Notes: generated from the sequence alone by a model not told the origin. A stretch of 54,617 bases of DNA from Halorubrum sp. 48-1-W (GCF_003287355.1 NZ_QMIM01000014.1:1-54617); one strand, 5' to 3'. Counted from the stretch's first letter, positions 8,029 to 16,597 are shown. Translations and numbers: made by a program.

Positions 8029-8080
8029 GTCCGCGGCGAGACGAAACGTGTGAGCGAACTCGTCGTCGCTCGGGTGACCC

Positions 8081-8665
8081 ATGAGTGAACAACCGCCGCT
8101 CGTCCTCATCGTGGAGGACGAACCCGATCTGGCAGACTTGTACGCCGCCTGGCTCGGCGACGAGTACCGGGTTCGGACGGCGTACGGTGGTCACGAGGCG
8201 CTCGAAACCGTCGACGAACTCGACGACGACGTCGACGCGATCCTTCTGGACCGGCGGATGCCCGGCCTCTCCGGAGACGAGGTCCTCACAGCGGTCCGGG
8301 AACGCGGGATCGACTGCCGTGTCGCGATGGTGACCGCCGTCGAACCCGACTTCGACATCCTCGAGATGGGCTTCGACGACTACCTCGTCAAACCGGTCGC
8401 GAGCGAGACCCTCAAAGAGACCGTGGAAGGGCTCCTCCGACGTGGAACGTACGATAGCGGCGTCCAAAACCTGTTCTCGTTGACCTCGAAGAAGGCGATG
8501 CTCGAGGCCGAAAAGAGCGCCAGCGAACTCGCCGACAACGAGGAGTACCAGAAGCTGACCGCACGGATCGAGGAACTCCGCGAGGAGGTCGACCGCTCGC
8601 TCGAGGCGGTCACGGAGACGGACGACTTCGAGGGGCTCTTCAGGGAGTTCGACACCAAGGAGTGA
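8081..8665 (+). CDS. Response regulator with HalX domain
   Basis: The product has 194 residues. Residues 8-120 are a receiver domain: acidic pair in VEDEPDL, phospho-acceptor Asp in AILLDRRMPGLSG, conserved Thr in MVTAV, and Lys in YLVKPV. The C-terminal part (about 130-190) is a charged, helical HalX-type module found in haloarchaeal regulators, with no recognised DNA-binding motif. It probably relays a phosphoryl signal from an unlinked histidine kinase; no kinase gene is adjacent. The ATG at 8081 is supported by the protein alignment start MSEQPPLVLIVEDE and the upstream TATA box. Confidence 0.92.
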   Translation: MSEQPPLVLIVEDEPDLADLYAAWLGDEYRVRTAYGGHEALETVDELDDDVDAILLDRRMPGLSGDEVLTAVRERGIDCRVAMVTAVEPDFDILEMGFDDYLVKPVASETLKETVEGLLRRGTYDSGVQNLFSLTSKKAMLEAEKSASELADNEEYQKLTARIEELREEVDRSLEAVTETDDFEGLFREFDTKE

Positions 8666-8702
8666 GCCGTATCGAACCCCGTCCCGTAACCGTCCGCGGC
8701 AC

Positions 8703-8712
8703 TATTTAAATA
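8703..8712 (+). promoter_or_regulatory. TATA box of the Hel308-like gene
   Basis: TATTTAAATA is centred about 29 nt before the ATG at 8737, so the transcript should be leaderless and the start codon is well supported. Confidence 0.75.
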
Positions 8713-8736
8713 CGGTCACGCCGAACCCACGGTCGG

Positions 8737-10710
8737 ATGCGCGTCCGTTCCCTGCCGCTTCCCGATCGGTTCGTCGACCACTTCGCGGATCGAGGGATCC
8801 GCGAGCTGTTCCCGCCGCAGGTCGCCGCCGTCGAGGCCGGGGTCTGTGACGGCGCGAACGTCGTCGCAGCGGTTCCGACCGCGTCGGGAAAGACCTTCAT
8901 CGCGCAGACGGCGCTTTTGACCGCCGACGGGCCGGGATTGTACGTCTGTCCGCTTCGCGCGCTCGCCCGCGAGAAGTACGAGACGTTCGCGGCGTTGCCC
9001 GGCGTCGACGTGGCGATCTCGACGGGCGACTTCGACGCGACCGGCGAGGAACTCGCCGGCCACGACGTGGTGGTCGCCACGAGCGAGAAGGTCGACTCCG
9101 CGATCCGCAACGGCGCGGAGTGGGTCGACGACCTCGGGTGTGTCGTCGTCGACGAGGTCCACCTGCTCGGCGCGGAGCGGCGCGGCCCGACCCTGGAGGT
9201 GACGCTCGCGACGCTCCGCAGGCGAAACCCGGCGATACAGGTCGTCGCGCTCTCGGCGACCGTCGACAACCCCGAGGAGATCGCCGACTGGCTCGACGCG
9301 ACCCTCGTGGAGTCGACGTGGCGGCCCGTCGACCTCCGCACGGGGGTCTGTGTCGACAGCGAGGTGGCGTTCGACGACGGCACGACACGCCACGTCGAGG
9401 TCGACGGCTCGGACGCCGAGCCCGTCCCTGCTGGGGCGGACGACGCCGATGAGGGCCCCGACGCGACGGAGCTCACGGCCGCCCTCGTCGTCGACGCGGT
9501 CGCGGGGGGCGGCCAGTGTCTGGCGTTCGTCCGCTCGCGGGCGGAGGCCGCGACGCTCGCCGAGCGGCTCGCCGAGGACGGGCTCGCGGAACGGATGGGG
9601 ATCGTCGACGCCGCGACGGCGGTCGGCGACGACGTGGCCGACATCGACGGGACGGTGACGGGCCAGGAACTCGCGGAGTGTCTCCGGGCGGGCGTCGCGT
9701 TCCACCACGCGGGGCTCCGCGCCGACCACCGTGCTGCGGTCGAGGCGGCGTTCCGCGACCGCGAGGTCGCGTGTATCTGTGCCACGCCGACGCTCGCGGC
9801 GGGCGTGAACGTCCCGGCCCGGCGGGTCGTCGTCCGCGACCAGAAACGGTACACCGGCTCGTCGATGGAGTGGTTGCCGACGCTCGAGGTCCACCAGATG
9901 TGTGGCCGGGCGGGTCGACCGGGGCTCGACCCACACGGCGAGGCGGTCCTCGTCGGCGAGGCGTCGACCCGGGAGGAGTTGGTGGAGCGATACGTCGAGG
10001 GGGAGCCCGAGGCCGTCGAGTCCACGCTCGCAGACCCCGCCTCGCTCCGGACGCACGTCCTCTCGGCGATCGCGACGGGGTTCGCGGAGACGGAAGCGGA
10101 GATCCTCGACGTCTTCGACGGGACGTTCTACGCGCGCGAGACGGGCGCCGGCGGGCTGGCCGACGCCGTCGCCGTCGCCGTCGACGACCTCGTCGACGCG
10201 GGGATGGTCCGGCGGCGGGGGGACGCCGAGACCTACCGGATCGTCGCGACACCGGTCGGAGAGACCACCTCGAGACAGTACGTCCGCCCCGAGACCGGCG
10301 CGCGGATCGTCGAGGGACTCCGGACCGCAGTCGGGATGGAACACGCCACGACGCTCACCGTCCTCGAGGTGATCTGTGACACGCCGGACATGCAGGACAC
10401 CTACCTTGGGAACCGCGAGCGCGCGGAGATGTACCGGTTCGCCCGGGCGAACGCCGCACGGTTGACGACCGGAATGGGCGAGCCGGCCGACTTCGAGGGA
10501 TGGCTGGAGTCGGTGAAGACCGCGCGGATCCTCGACGAGTGGATCGGCGGCGCGACGGTCGAGGAACTGGTGGAGGCGTACCGGATCGGTCCGGGCGACC
10601 TCGATTCGCGTGTCGAGCGCGCGGAGTGGCTGTTGAGCACAGCGGAGGCGCTCGCGGAGACGATCGGCGTCTCGGTGCCGGCGGTGACGCGGGCCCGGAG
10701 TCGGATCTGA
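8737..10710 (+). CDS. Hel308-type superfamily 2 DNA helicase, short form without domain V
   Basis: The product has 657 residues. Motif I is PTASGKT, motif II DEVHLL, motif III LSATVDN, motif V ATPTLAAGVNVPAR and motif VI QMCGRAGRPG. These match Hel308, a 3'-5' helicase acting at stalled replication forks. A winged-helix region and most of the ratchet domain follow (EGWLESVKTARILDEWIGG). The protein stops at AVTRARSRI, where typical Hel308 proteins continue with a helix-hairpin-helix domain V of roughly 80-150 residues, known to restrain and couple ATPase activity. Only 49 bp separate the stop from the next gene, so the domain is not present out of frame. It is likely a divergent paralogue; the full-length Hel308 should lie elsewhere in the genome. 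Confidence 0.9.
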   Translation: MRVRSLPLPDRFVDHFADRGIRELFPPQVAAVEAGVCDGANVVAAVPTASGKTFIAQTALLTADGPGLYVCPLRALAREKYETFAALPGVDVAISTGDFDATGEELAGHDVVVATSEKVDSAIRNGAEWVDDLGCVVVDEVHLLGAERRGPTLEVTLATLRRRNPAIQVVALSATVDNPEEIADWLDATLVESTWRPVDLRTGVCVDSEVAFDDGTTRHVEVDGSDAEPVPAGADDADEGPDATELTAALVVDAVAGGGQCLAFVRSRAEAATLAERLAEDGLAERMGIVDAATAVGDDVADIDGTVTGQELAECLRAGVAFHHAGLRADHRAAVEAAFRDREVACICATPTLAAGVNVPARRVVVRDQKRYTGSSMEWLPTLEVHQMCGRAGRPGLDPHGEAVLVGEASTREELVERYVEGEPEAVESTLADPASLRTHVLSAIATGFAETEAEILDVFDGTFYARETGAGGLADAVAVAVDDLVDAGMVRRRGDAETYRIVATPVGETTSRQYVRPETGARIVEGLRTAVGMEHATTLTVLEVICDTPDMQDTYLGNRERAEMYRFARANAARLTTGMGEPADFEGWLESVKTARILDEWIGGATVEELVEAYRIGPGDLDSRVERAEWLLSTAEALAETIGVSVPAVTRARSRI

Positions 10711-10759
10711 GTCGTGGACGGCGTGAAACGTGTCGGGGGGGGTGAGCCGACCGGCCGTC

Positions 10760-11827
10760 TCAGTCCGCGGGCTCGACCGCCCGGTGGTACGGCGTGTTCG
10801 CGATGGTCTCTCTGAGCTCCGCGAGCGAGTCGCGGCCGGCCTCGCCTGCGACGGCCATCACCGCGAACACCTCCTGTCTGGACACCTTCACTCCGCGCTC
10901 GGTCAGCGCGTCCTCGGGTCGCGAGCGGAGCTCCCGGAGGGTCCCGACCGCGAGCAGGTACGGGACCGTCCACGCCTCCATCGTGTTACCGTGGGAAAGC
11001 GGCATGGTCTCGAGGTACGCCTGGGCGTCGTCGAGGAACGACCGGGCGTACTCGGCGGTTCTGCCGACGACGCGGGCGGACGACTCGCGGTTCTCGGGGT
11101 CGATCACCGCGTCCTGGTCGACGCCCTCGTCCTCGAGCCACTTCGCGGGGAGGTAGACGTTGTTCTCCTCGGTGAAGTCGTCGTAGACGTCCTTCGAGAC
11201 GTTCACGAGTTGCAAGAGGAGGCCGAACTCCTCGGCGGTCTCGCGGAGTCGACGCGCGCGCGTCTCGCCGACCTCGCCGCGCGTGAGGAGGTTCGTGATG
11301 AGGTTCCCGACCGTCCCGGCGGCGTAGTAACAGTACTGTTCGAGCTCGTCGCGGTCGCCGATCCGGAGCCCGCCCTCCTCGGCGTGGCGGTCGACGAACA
11401 TCGCCATCCCGTCGACCATCTCCAGGACCGGCGGGACGATCGCCTCGCGCGCTTCGGGCTCCAAGTCCTCGAAGGTCGCGACGATCGTCGGCGACCGGGC
11501 AACGACCTCCCAGTCCGCGTTCCGCTCCTCCGGGGCGGGGAGCCACTCGTCGACGGTCGCCCGGAAGTCCCCGATGTCGGTCCCCGCGTCGGGATCGATC
11601 GCCGCCCGGTAGGTCTCGAGGACCGCGATCTGTCGCTCCGGCGGGATGTGGCCCGCGTCCTCGACGGTGTCGGCGACTCGACAGAGGAGGTAGCCGAGAC
11701 AGATCTGCGAGGCCATCGGCTCCTCCAACACGTCCACGGTCAACGCGAAGGTACGGGACACGCCTTGAACCGCCCCGTGACACCACTGGAGGTCGGGCTC
11801 GGCCGTGTCGTGTTCTCGTCCGCTCAT
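10760..11827 (-). CDS. Squalene/phytoene synthase family protein, probably squalene synthase
   Basis: The product has 355 residues. The two Asp-rich motifs that bind prenyl diphosphate through magnesium are seen as DTVED (in CRVADTVEDAGH) and DVYDD (in NVSKDVYDDFTEEN). The sequence SRTFALTVDVL near the N-terminus fits the trans-isoprenyl head-to-head fold. DTVED and overall layout resemble squalene synthase (two farnesyl diphosphate to squalene) more than the CrtB phytoene synthase of haloarchaea, but the two are close. An AT-rich box near 11857 lies about 30 nt before the ATG. It is likely membrane-associated and feeds squalene or carotenoid synthesis. Confidence 0.88.
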   Translation of the reverse strand: MSGREHDTAEPDLQWCHGAVQGVSRTFALTVDVLEEPMASQICLGYLLCRVADTVEDAGHIPPERQIAVLETYRAAIDPDAGTDIGDFRATVDEWLPAPEERNADWEVVARSPTIVATFEDLEPEAREAIVPPVLEMVDGMAMFVDRHAEEGGLRIGDRDELEQYCYYAAGTVGNLITNLLTRGEVGETRARRLRETAEEFGLLLQLVNVSKDVYDDFTEENNVYLPAKWLEDEGVDQDAVIDPENRESSARVVGRTAEYARSFLDDAQAYLETMPLSHGNTMEAWTVPYLLAVGTLRELRSRPEDALTERGVKVSRQEVFAVMAVAGEAGRDSLAELRETIANTPYHRAVEPAD

Positions 11828-11955
11828 TCAGTTACCCGTCCTTACGGCACGACCCATAAAAAAGCCTCGCGGGACGCCTCGAAGGCGGACCGACCGACGT
11901 CGACACCCGTGGTCGATGGGACGATCGGGCTCGTTCGGCCGGCGTGAACTCCCTC

Positions 11956-13773
11956 TCAGCGTTCCGAGCCGTCGTCCGCGTCATCTCCGCCCTCCGAGTC
12001 CTCGGTGTCGTCTCCGTCCTCGGTGTCGTCTCCGTCCTCGGTGTCGTCTCCGTCCTCCGAGTTTTCGGTGTCCTCTCCGTCCTCGGTGTCGTCTCTCCCC
12101 ATCTCGGATCGGTGGGGTACCGGCGCGTCCGAGGGGAACCGGTCGACCGCGTACTCGCCGGTGTCGACGCGCTCGGCAGGCTCAGAGTAGTCGCGTCCCG
12201 TCGTCGAGAGGTCGGGCCGGACCACGCCGTCGTCGGGGACGTCGACGCGCTTCTCGTCGGTTTTGCCGTGATCACCCTCACGGTCCGCGTCGCGGCTGTC
12301 GTCGAACCACTCGAAGGACGTCGTCGACTCCCGACGATCGCGGATCGCCTGCTGGAGCCGGTCGCCGAGCGCTGCCTCGAGTTCCACGACCTCGTCGACG
12401 TCGAAGTCGACCGCCGCGGCGTCGCTACCGACGAGCGAGCCGGTTCCGGCGGTGTCCGCGATCACTGTCGCCACACTCCACCGTCGCTGGAAGACCGTCC
12501 GGCTGTCGATCACGTTCTGGATCCGGTAGTACGGCACCACCCGCACGCTGCGACTCCAGAATCCGTTTCGCGTCGCGAGGTGGTCCTCCCCGAGCCAGTA
12601 GCCGCGGTGTTTCCACTTCAGGTGTGCGGCCGGCGGCACCGCGAGAAGCAGCGCTGTGGGCGCGTACCACGGGAGGTCGGCTGTCACGTACCAGTCGATC
12701 GCGAAGGCGACCCCGACGAGGACGGCGACGACGAGGGCGTACCGGACCGCGTACCGCCAGCGGATCCGCCGTGGGGGCCGCCGGAACGACGGCTCGCCGA
12801 ACGACTCGATCTCGTGTGCGAGTTCGTACACACGACCGACCCTCGCGATGGGGACCGCCGCCTCGCTCCCGTACTCGCCGCCCTGTCCGGGCGCGTAACC
12901 GGCGGTCTCGATCGAGAGGGTCGCGTACCCGAGCGCGCGCTTCGCCGGGTTGTCGGAGACGGTCAGCGTCTGGACCTTCTCGGTCGGGATCGAGCCGCTG
13001 TACCGGCGGAACAGCCCGCGTTCGTACCGGAGTTCGTCGCCGGCACGTGAGAGCCGGAAGCCGTAGTAGTTCGAGAACGACACCGCCGCACCGATCGCCC
13101 ACGAGACGAGGAACAGGGCCCCGACGGCGACGACCGCGACCGCACTGAGCGCGAGCGCCGAGGCGTCCGGGAGGAACCCGGACAACACGGGAACGGAGCC
13201 CGACCCCGCGAACACGAGGAGCCCGATGAGCCGGCCGTCGAACGACAGCGCCCCGACCAACGCGAGCTCGCGCGGCGAGATGGCGAACAGGTCCTCCTCG
13301 ACCGGCCCCGTCGAGCCGGCGGGGGCGTCGCTCCCCTCGGCCGGCGAACTCGCCGACTTTCGCCGTTGAACCTCCCGCTGGAGCCGCGTGGCCTGCTCGG
13401 GAGTCACGAAGCGGATCGACCCCTCGGTACTCGATCCGCCCGCGGTCTCTAAGTCGACGGCGGCGACGCCGATCGCGCGCTGGATCACGCTCCGGCTCAC
13501 GTCGACGTTCTGGATCCGGCGGTAGGGGATCTCCCGTTCGCGCCGCGATATCACGCCCGACCGGATGTCGAGGGTGTCATCGGTGAGTTCGTACTCGAAC
13601 CGTCGGTAGTACGCCAGTTCGTACGCGCCGGCGACGAGGAGGATCGCGCCGACGGCGCCGGCGGCCGCCGGGAACCCCCAGCCGCTGTCGTTCACGACGA
13701 AGAAGAGGACGACCACGATCCCGGCGACCTTCTGGAGCGCGCGGTACGGGATCGACTGGGGCGCGAGCTTCAC
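11956..13773 (-). CDS. Multi-PH-domain membrane protein (YdbT-like) with acidic repeat tail
   Basis: The product has 605 residues. The start is GTG at 13773, overlapping the upstream stop as GTGA, with protein VKLAPQSIPYRALQKV. Paired hydrophobic segments alternate with bacterial-type PH domains; three PH repeats are suggested by RIQNVDVSRSVIQRAIG, EKVQTLTVSDNPAKRALGYA and RIQNVIDSRTVFQRRW. About 120 C-terminal residues are acidic and end in tandem DDTEDG units encoded by 18-bp DNA repeats at about 12003-12058. It forms a two-gene operon with the short PH protein upstream. In bacteria YdbS/YdbT pairs are membrane proteins of unclear role, so function here is unknown. Confidence 0.88.
   Translation of the reverse strand: MKLAPQSIPYRALQKVAGIVVVLFFVVNDSGWGFPAAAGAVGAILLVAGAYELAYYRRFEYELTDDTLDIRSGVISRREREIPYRRIQNVDVSRSVIQRAIGVAAVDLETAGGSSTEGSIRFVTPEQATRLQREVQRRKSASSPAEGSDAPAGSTGPVEEDLFAISPRELALVGALSFDGRLIGLLVFAGSGSVPVLSGFLPDASALALSAVAVVAVGALFLVSWAIGAAVSFSNYYGFRLSRAGDELRYERGLFRRYSGSIPTEKVQTLTVSDNPAKRALGYATLSIETAGYAPGQGGEYGSEAAVPIARVGRVYELAHEIESFGEPSFRRPPRRIRWRYAVRYALVVAVLVGVAFAIDWYVTADLPWYAPTALLLAVPPAAHLKWKHRGYWLGEDHLATRNGFWSRSVRVVPYYRIQNVIDSRTVFQRRWSVATVIADTAGTGSLVGSDAAAVDFDVDEVVELEAALGDRLQQAIRDRRESTTSFEWFDDSRDADREGDHGKTDEKRVDVPDDGVVRPDLSTTGRDYSEPAERVDTGEYAVDRFPSDAPVPHRSEMGRDDTEDGEDTENSEDGDDTEDGDDTEDGDDTEDSEGGDDADDGSER
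12003..12058. repeat. 18-bp tandem repeats coding an acidic tail
   Basis: The unit GTCGTCTCCGTCCTCGGT repeats about three times, with related units nearby, and encodes DDTEDG on the minus strand within the PH-protein tail. Copy number is likely to vary between strains. Confidence 0.7.
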
Positions 13774-14234
13774 ACCGCGTCCTCCCCGTCGGCCCGGATC
13801 GCCAGTCGCTTCAGCTCCTCGCGGAGGCCGCTCGCTCCGTCGGGCGTCAGCCCGGGGATGCGGACGTCGGCCCCGCGGGAGCCGGCGGTGTACACCACAC
13901 ACGAGGCCAGCCCGACCCCCCGCTCTACGGGGCCGCGTCGCGAGTCGACGTGCTGGATGCGCACGAGCGGGACCGTCGTTTTGACCTGTGTGATCACGCC
14001 GCGATCGAGGTAGAGGGCGTCCTCGCGTATCTCGTAGCTCCAGCGCCGGTAGCGGAGGAACGCGTGGGTGACGCCGAGAGCGAGGAGGGTCGCCCCGACG
14101 GCGACCGGCGCCCACTCCGGGAGGTACCCGAAGTAGAACCCGCCGGCGACGGGGGCGGTGAGTATCGCGGCTGCGAGGACGGCACGGAGGATCCAGACGA
14201 CCCGGACGCGTGGATGGAGTCGCGCTGCCGTCAT
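13770..14234 (-). CDS. Short PH-domain membrane protein (YdbS-like)
   Basis: The product has 154 residues: two N-terminal hydrophobic segments (about 12-65) followed by a bacterial PH domain with the motif VPLVRIQHVDSRRGPVERGVGLA. It is the first gene of the operon with the three-PH protein, overlapping it by 4 nt. The ATG at 14234 is preceded by a clear Shine-Dalgarno GGAGGA (14241-14246), unusual among the mostly leaderless genes here. The predicted transcript starts about 14266, where an 11-codon frame begins and ends on this ATG. The two proteins probably form a membrane complex. Confidence 0.87.
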   Translation of the reverse strand: MTAARLHPRVRVVWILRAVLAAAILTAPVAGGFYFGYLPEWAPVAVGATLLALGVTHAFLRYRRWSYEIREDALYLDRGVITQVKTTVPLVRIQHVDSRRGPVERGVGLASCVVYTAGSRGADVRIPGLTPDGASGLREELKRLAIRADGEDAV

Positions 14235-14266
14235 CGGTTCTCCTCCGTCGCGTGTCGAGCGCTCAT
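14231..14266 (-). CDS. Possible 11-residue leader peptide MSARHATEENR
   Basis: An ATG at 14266 lies 27 nt from the TATA box CTTATAAG (14289-14296), so it would be the first codon of a leaderless transcript. The frame ends in TGA overlapping the ATG of the PH gene (ATGA), and it contains that gene's GGAGGA ribosome site. It could couple translation of the PH operon, or be coincidence. Confidence 0.3.
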   Translation of the reverse strand: MSARHATEENR

Positions 14267-14288
14267 GGTCAACCGTTGTCGACGACCG

Positions 14289-14296
14289 CTTATAAG
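14289..14296 (-). promoter_or_regulatory. TATA box of the PH-protein operon
   Basis: CTTATAAG is an AT-rich palindrome about 27 nt before the ATG of the 11-codon frame and 59 nt before the PH gene start. Confidence 0.6.
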
Positions 14297-14323
14297 ATCC
14301 GGCGGAACGGAGGATGGCCAGGA

Positions 14324-14340
14324 CTCGAGCAGTGCTCGAG
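14324..14340. promoter_or_regulatory. 17-bp palindrome in the divergent PH-operon/gdhB promoter region
   Basis: CTCGAGCA-G-TGCTCGAG is a perfect inverted repeat with a one-base centre, located between the two divergent promoters. A dimeric regulator site is a reasonable reading; no regulator gene is adjacent. Confidence 0.4.
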
Positions 14341-14399
14341 CGGCGAGTCGGGATCGCCGGAGGTGATCCCGCCCATGCGTGTTATTTACACGCTCTCGC

Positions 14400-14422
14400 A
14401 ATATTTGCGAAAGGAATATAAT
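14400..14422 (+). promoter_or_regulatory. Two overlapping TATA-like boxes of gdhB
   Basis: AATATTT at 14400-14406 and AATATAAT at about 14415-14422 are spaced so that each sits 25-28 nt before one of the two candidate ATGs (14428 and 14446). Confidence 0.5.
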
Positions 14423-14427
14423 CGATC

Positions 14428-15738
14428 ATGGAGGAATCTCGGACGATGGCCGACGACCCGTTCGAGAACATGCTGGCACAGATGGACCGCGCCGAGGAGT
14501 ACGCGGACGTCGACCACGACGTCTTCGAGCGACTCAAACACCCCGAGCGAACGCTGAAGGTCACGCTCCCCGTGGAGCTGGAGTCGGGCGAGGTGGAGGT
14601 GTTCGAGGGGTTCCGGTGTCAGTTCGACGGCGCGCGCGGGCCGTTCAAGGGCGGCGTCCGGTATCACCCCACGGTCTCCCAGCGCGAGGTCGAGGCGCTC
14701 GCGGGGTGGATGACATGGAAGTCGGCGCTCGTCGACCTCCCGTACGGCGGCGCGAAGGGCGGGGTCATCTGTGAGCCGAAGGACCTCACCGAGCGCGACC
14801 TCGAACGGCTCACCCGGCGATACACCGAGGGCATCCGTCGCATGATCGGCCCCGAGGTCGACGTTCCCGCCCCGGACATGAACACGAACCCGCAGACGAT
14901 GGCGTGGATGATGGACACCTACTCCATGTACGAGGGGTACACGGTCCCCAAGGTCGTCACCGGCAAGCCCCTCGAGATCGGCGGAACGCCCGGTCGCGTC
15001 GAGGCGACGGGTCGCGGCGTCTCGATCGTCACCGAGAAGCTCTTCGAGTACCTCGATCGGGACCTGAGCGACGCGACCATCGCCATCCAGGGATTCGGCA
15101 ACGTCGGCTCGAACGCGGCCCGCCTGCTCGACGACGCGGGCGCGCGGGTCGTCGCCACCTCCGACGTGACCGGCGCCGTCTACGACCACGACGGGCTGGA
15201 CGTGGGCGCGCTGGGCGCACACGTCGAGGCCGGCGGCATGATCGAGGAGTACGTCGACGGCGACCTCCGCGGTACGGCGGCCGGCAGCCCCACCGAGGAC
15301 GACCCCGACCTCGTCTCGAACGCGGAGCTTCTGGCGCTCGACGTCGACGTCCTCATTCCCGCGGCCGTCGAGGGCGTGATCACCGCGGACAACGTCGACG
15401 ACCTCCGTGCGAGCGCGATCGTCGAGGCCGCCAACGGCCCGACGACGGTGACAGCCGACGAGGTGCTCACCGACCGTGACGTTCCCGTGGTGCCGGATAT
15501 CCTCGCGAACGCCGGCGGGATCATCGTCTCGTACCTCGAGTGGGTCCAGAACTCCCAGGAGTTCTCCTGGCCGCTCGAGACGGTCAACGTCGAGCTGGAG
15601 CGCCGCATCGGCTCCGCGTTCGACGAGACCATCGAGCGCTACGACGAGGGGGCGGTCCCCGACCTCCGGACCGCCGCGTACACGCTCGCGCTCGAGCGCA
15701 CCGCGAGCGCCCACGAGTACCGCGGGCTGTTCCCGTAA
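14428..15738 (+). CDS. gdhB: Glutamate dehydrogenase
   Basis: This enzyme catalyses reversible oxidative deamination of glutamate to 2-oxoglutarate and ammonia with NAD(P). The product has up to 436 residues, normal for the hexameric family. The substrate-binding half has GGAKGGV with the catalytic Lys; the Rossmann half has IQGFGNVGSNAARLL, and NANGPT-like EAANGPTT follows. Two starts are possible: ATG 14428 (MEESRT) with AATATTT centred about 25 nt upstream, or ATG 14446 (MADDPFENM) with AATATAAT about 28 nt upstream. The second matches the usual haloarchaeal N-terminus better. The gene is monocistronic and divergent from the PH operon. Confidence 0.94.
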   Translation: MEESRTMADDPFENMLAQMDRAEEYADVDHDVFERLKHPERTLKVTLPVELESGEVEVFEGFRCQFDGARGPFKGGVRYHPTVSQREVEALAGWMTWKSALVDLPYGGAKGGVICEPKDLTERDLERLTRRYTEGIRRMIGPEVDVPAPDMNTNPQTMAWMMDTYSMYEGYTVPKVVTGKPLEIGGTPGRVEATGRGVSIVTEKLFEYLDRDLSDATIAIQGFGNVGSNAARLLDDAGARVVATSDVTGAVYDHDGLDVGALGAHVEAGGMIEEYVDGDLRGTAAGSPTEDDPDLVSNAELLALDVDVLIPAAVEGVITADNVDDLRASAIVEAANGPTTVTADEVLTDRDVPVVPDILANAGGIIVSYLEWVQNSQEFSWPLETVNVELERRIGSAFDETIERYDEGAVPDLRTAAYTLALERTASAHEYRGLFP

Positions 15739-15774
15739 GGGATCGGGTTCGGCCCGGGGACGACGAACGGGTGG

Positions 15775-16458
15775 TCAGGCCCGCCGGATCCGGTCCGCGG
15801 TCACCGTGAGCGGCTCCGCGGCGTGGACGAGCGGGTCCCCGCTCGGCCGGTCGAAGCCGTTCGCGTCGAACAGCGTGTTCGTCCGGAGGTCGACGGTCGC
15901 CTCCCGCAGCGTCCACGGCTCGTGGGCTATCTCGCCGCAGTAGAGCCGTCGTCCGTCCGCGTAGAACCGGTAGTTCTCGACCAGGAACGCCGCGAGCGTG
16001 CCGGACTCCGGCGTGAACGGTTCGCCCGCAGTCTCGTAGGTCGCGTCGAACGTCGCGGCCGGAGCGCCCCTGTGGGTTCGGTCGCTCGCGAAGCGGACCT
16101 CCTCGCCGTCGCGGTCGACGGCCATCCGGGCACGGTAGTACGGGAGTGCGAACAGCCGCCTGGCGACCGCGACGCCGACCGGGTCGGCGGCGTCGAGATT
16201 GAAGAAGTAGACGCCCCGACCCTTCGGCCCGTCGACGTACGTCCGGAGGTTGAGTTCCGGAAACGAGCGCCCGATCGGGAAGCCGCGCGGACGGATGTCG
16301 GCCATCACGAACGGCACGATCCCGAGGTACGCGTCGCCGTCGTGAGTGGCGACCGAGAGGGCCTCCGGAAGCGATCCGGCGACGACGTCCGGATCGACCG
16401 CCCAGTGAACGAACAGCCCGTCGCGCCACGTCATCTCCAGCCAGCGACGACCGAACAT
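15775..16458 (-). CDS. DUF2071 (YqjF-like) family protein
   Basis: The product has 227 residues. The opening (MFGRRWLEMTWRDGLFVHWAVDPDVVAGSLP, given here only in outline) matches DUF2071 proteins, as do YLGIVPFVMADIRPRG and the FPELNLRTYV motif. The start at 16458 is chosen because a GGTTATGC box lies about 28 nt upstream and homology begins here; the frame could extend further, but the extension is Arg-rich. DUF2071 proteins resemble acetoacetate decarboxylase in fold, yet their reaction is unknown. It is soluble, single-gene and convergent with gdhB. Confidence 0.87.
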   Translation of the reverse strand: MFGRRWLEMTWRDGLFVHWAVDPDVVAGSLPEALSVATHDGDAYLGIVPFVMADIRPRGFPIGRSFPELNLRTYVDGPKGRGVYFFNLDAADPVGVAVARRLFALPYYRARMAVDRDGEEVRFASDRTHRGAPAATFDATYETAGEPFTPESGTLAAFLVENYRFYADGRRLYCGEIAHEPWTLREATVDLRTNTLFDANGFDRPSGDPLVHAAEPLTVTADRIRRA

Positions 16459-16531
16459 GGTGATCCTACGCGCGCGATCGGCATAACCCACACGACGGAC
16501 GGCGTCTGGGCCTCGAAGACGCCGGGTCGTT

Positions 16532-16597
16532 CGCCGGCTCACGCCACCGGGGCCAGGGGTCCGTCGCCGGCTCACGCCACCGGGGTTAGGGGTCGTT
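16532..16597. repeat. 33-bp tandem duplication
   Basis: Two copies with a 33-bp period share CGCCGGCTCACGCCACCGGGG (starting 16532 and 16565). The second copy includes the stop region of the CDF gene, so a small duplication has created extra non-coding sequence downstream of it. Confidence 0.65.

Noticed and set aside
8081-8665. HalX regulator paired with the PAS kinase at 40175-41641
   Set aside because: The two genes are about 32 kb apart with no shared signal; pairing cannot be supported from sequence.
9473-10252. Long open frame antisense to the Hel308-like gene
   Set aside because: The translation is almost entirely Arg, Pro and Ser, as expected from the shadow of a GC-rich gene; no promoter or family match.
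10690-10760. Frameshift at the end of the Hel308-like gene hiding domain V
   Set aside because: Only about 50 bp remain before the next gene and no helix-hairpin-helix sequence is visible in any frame.
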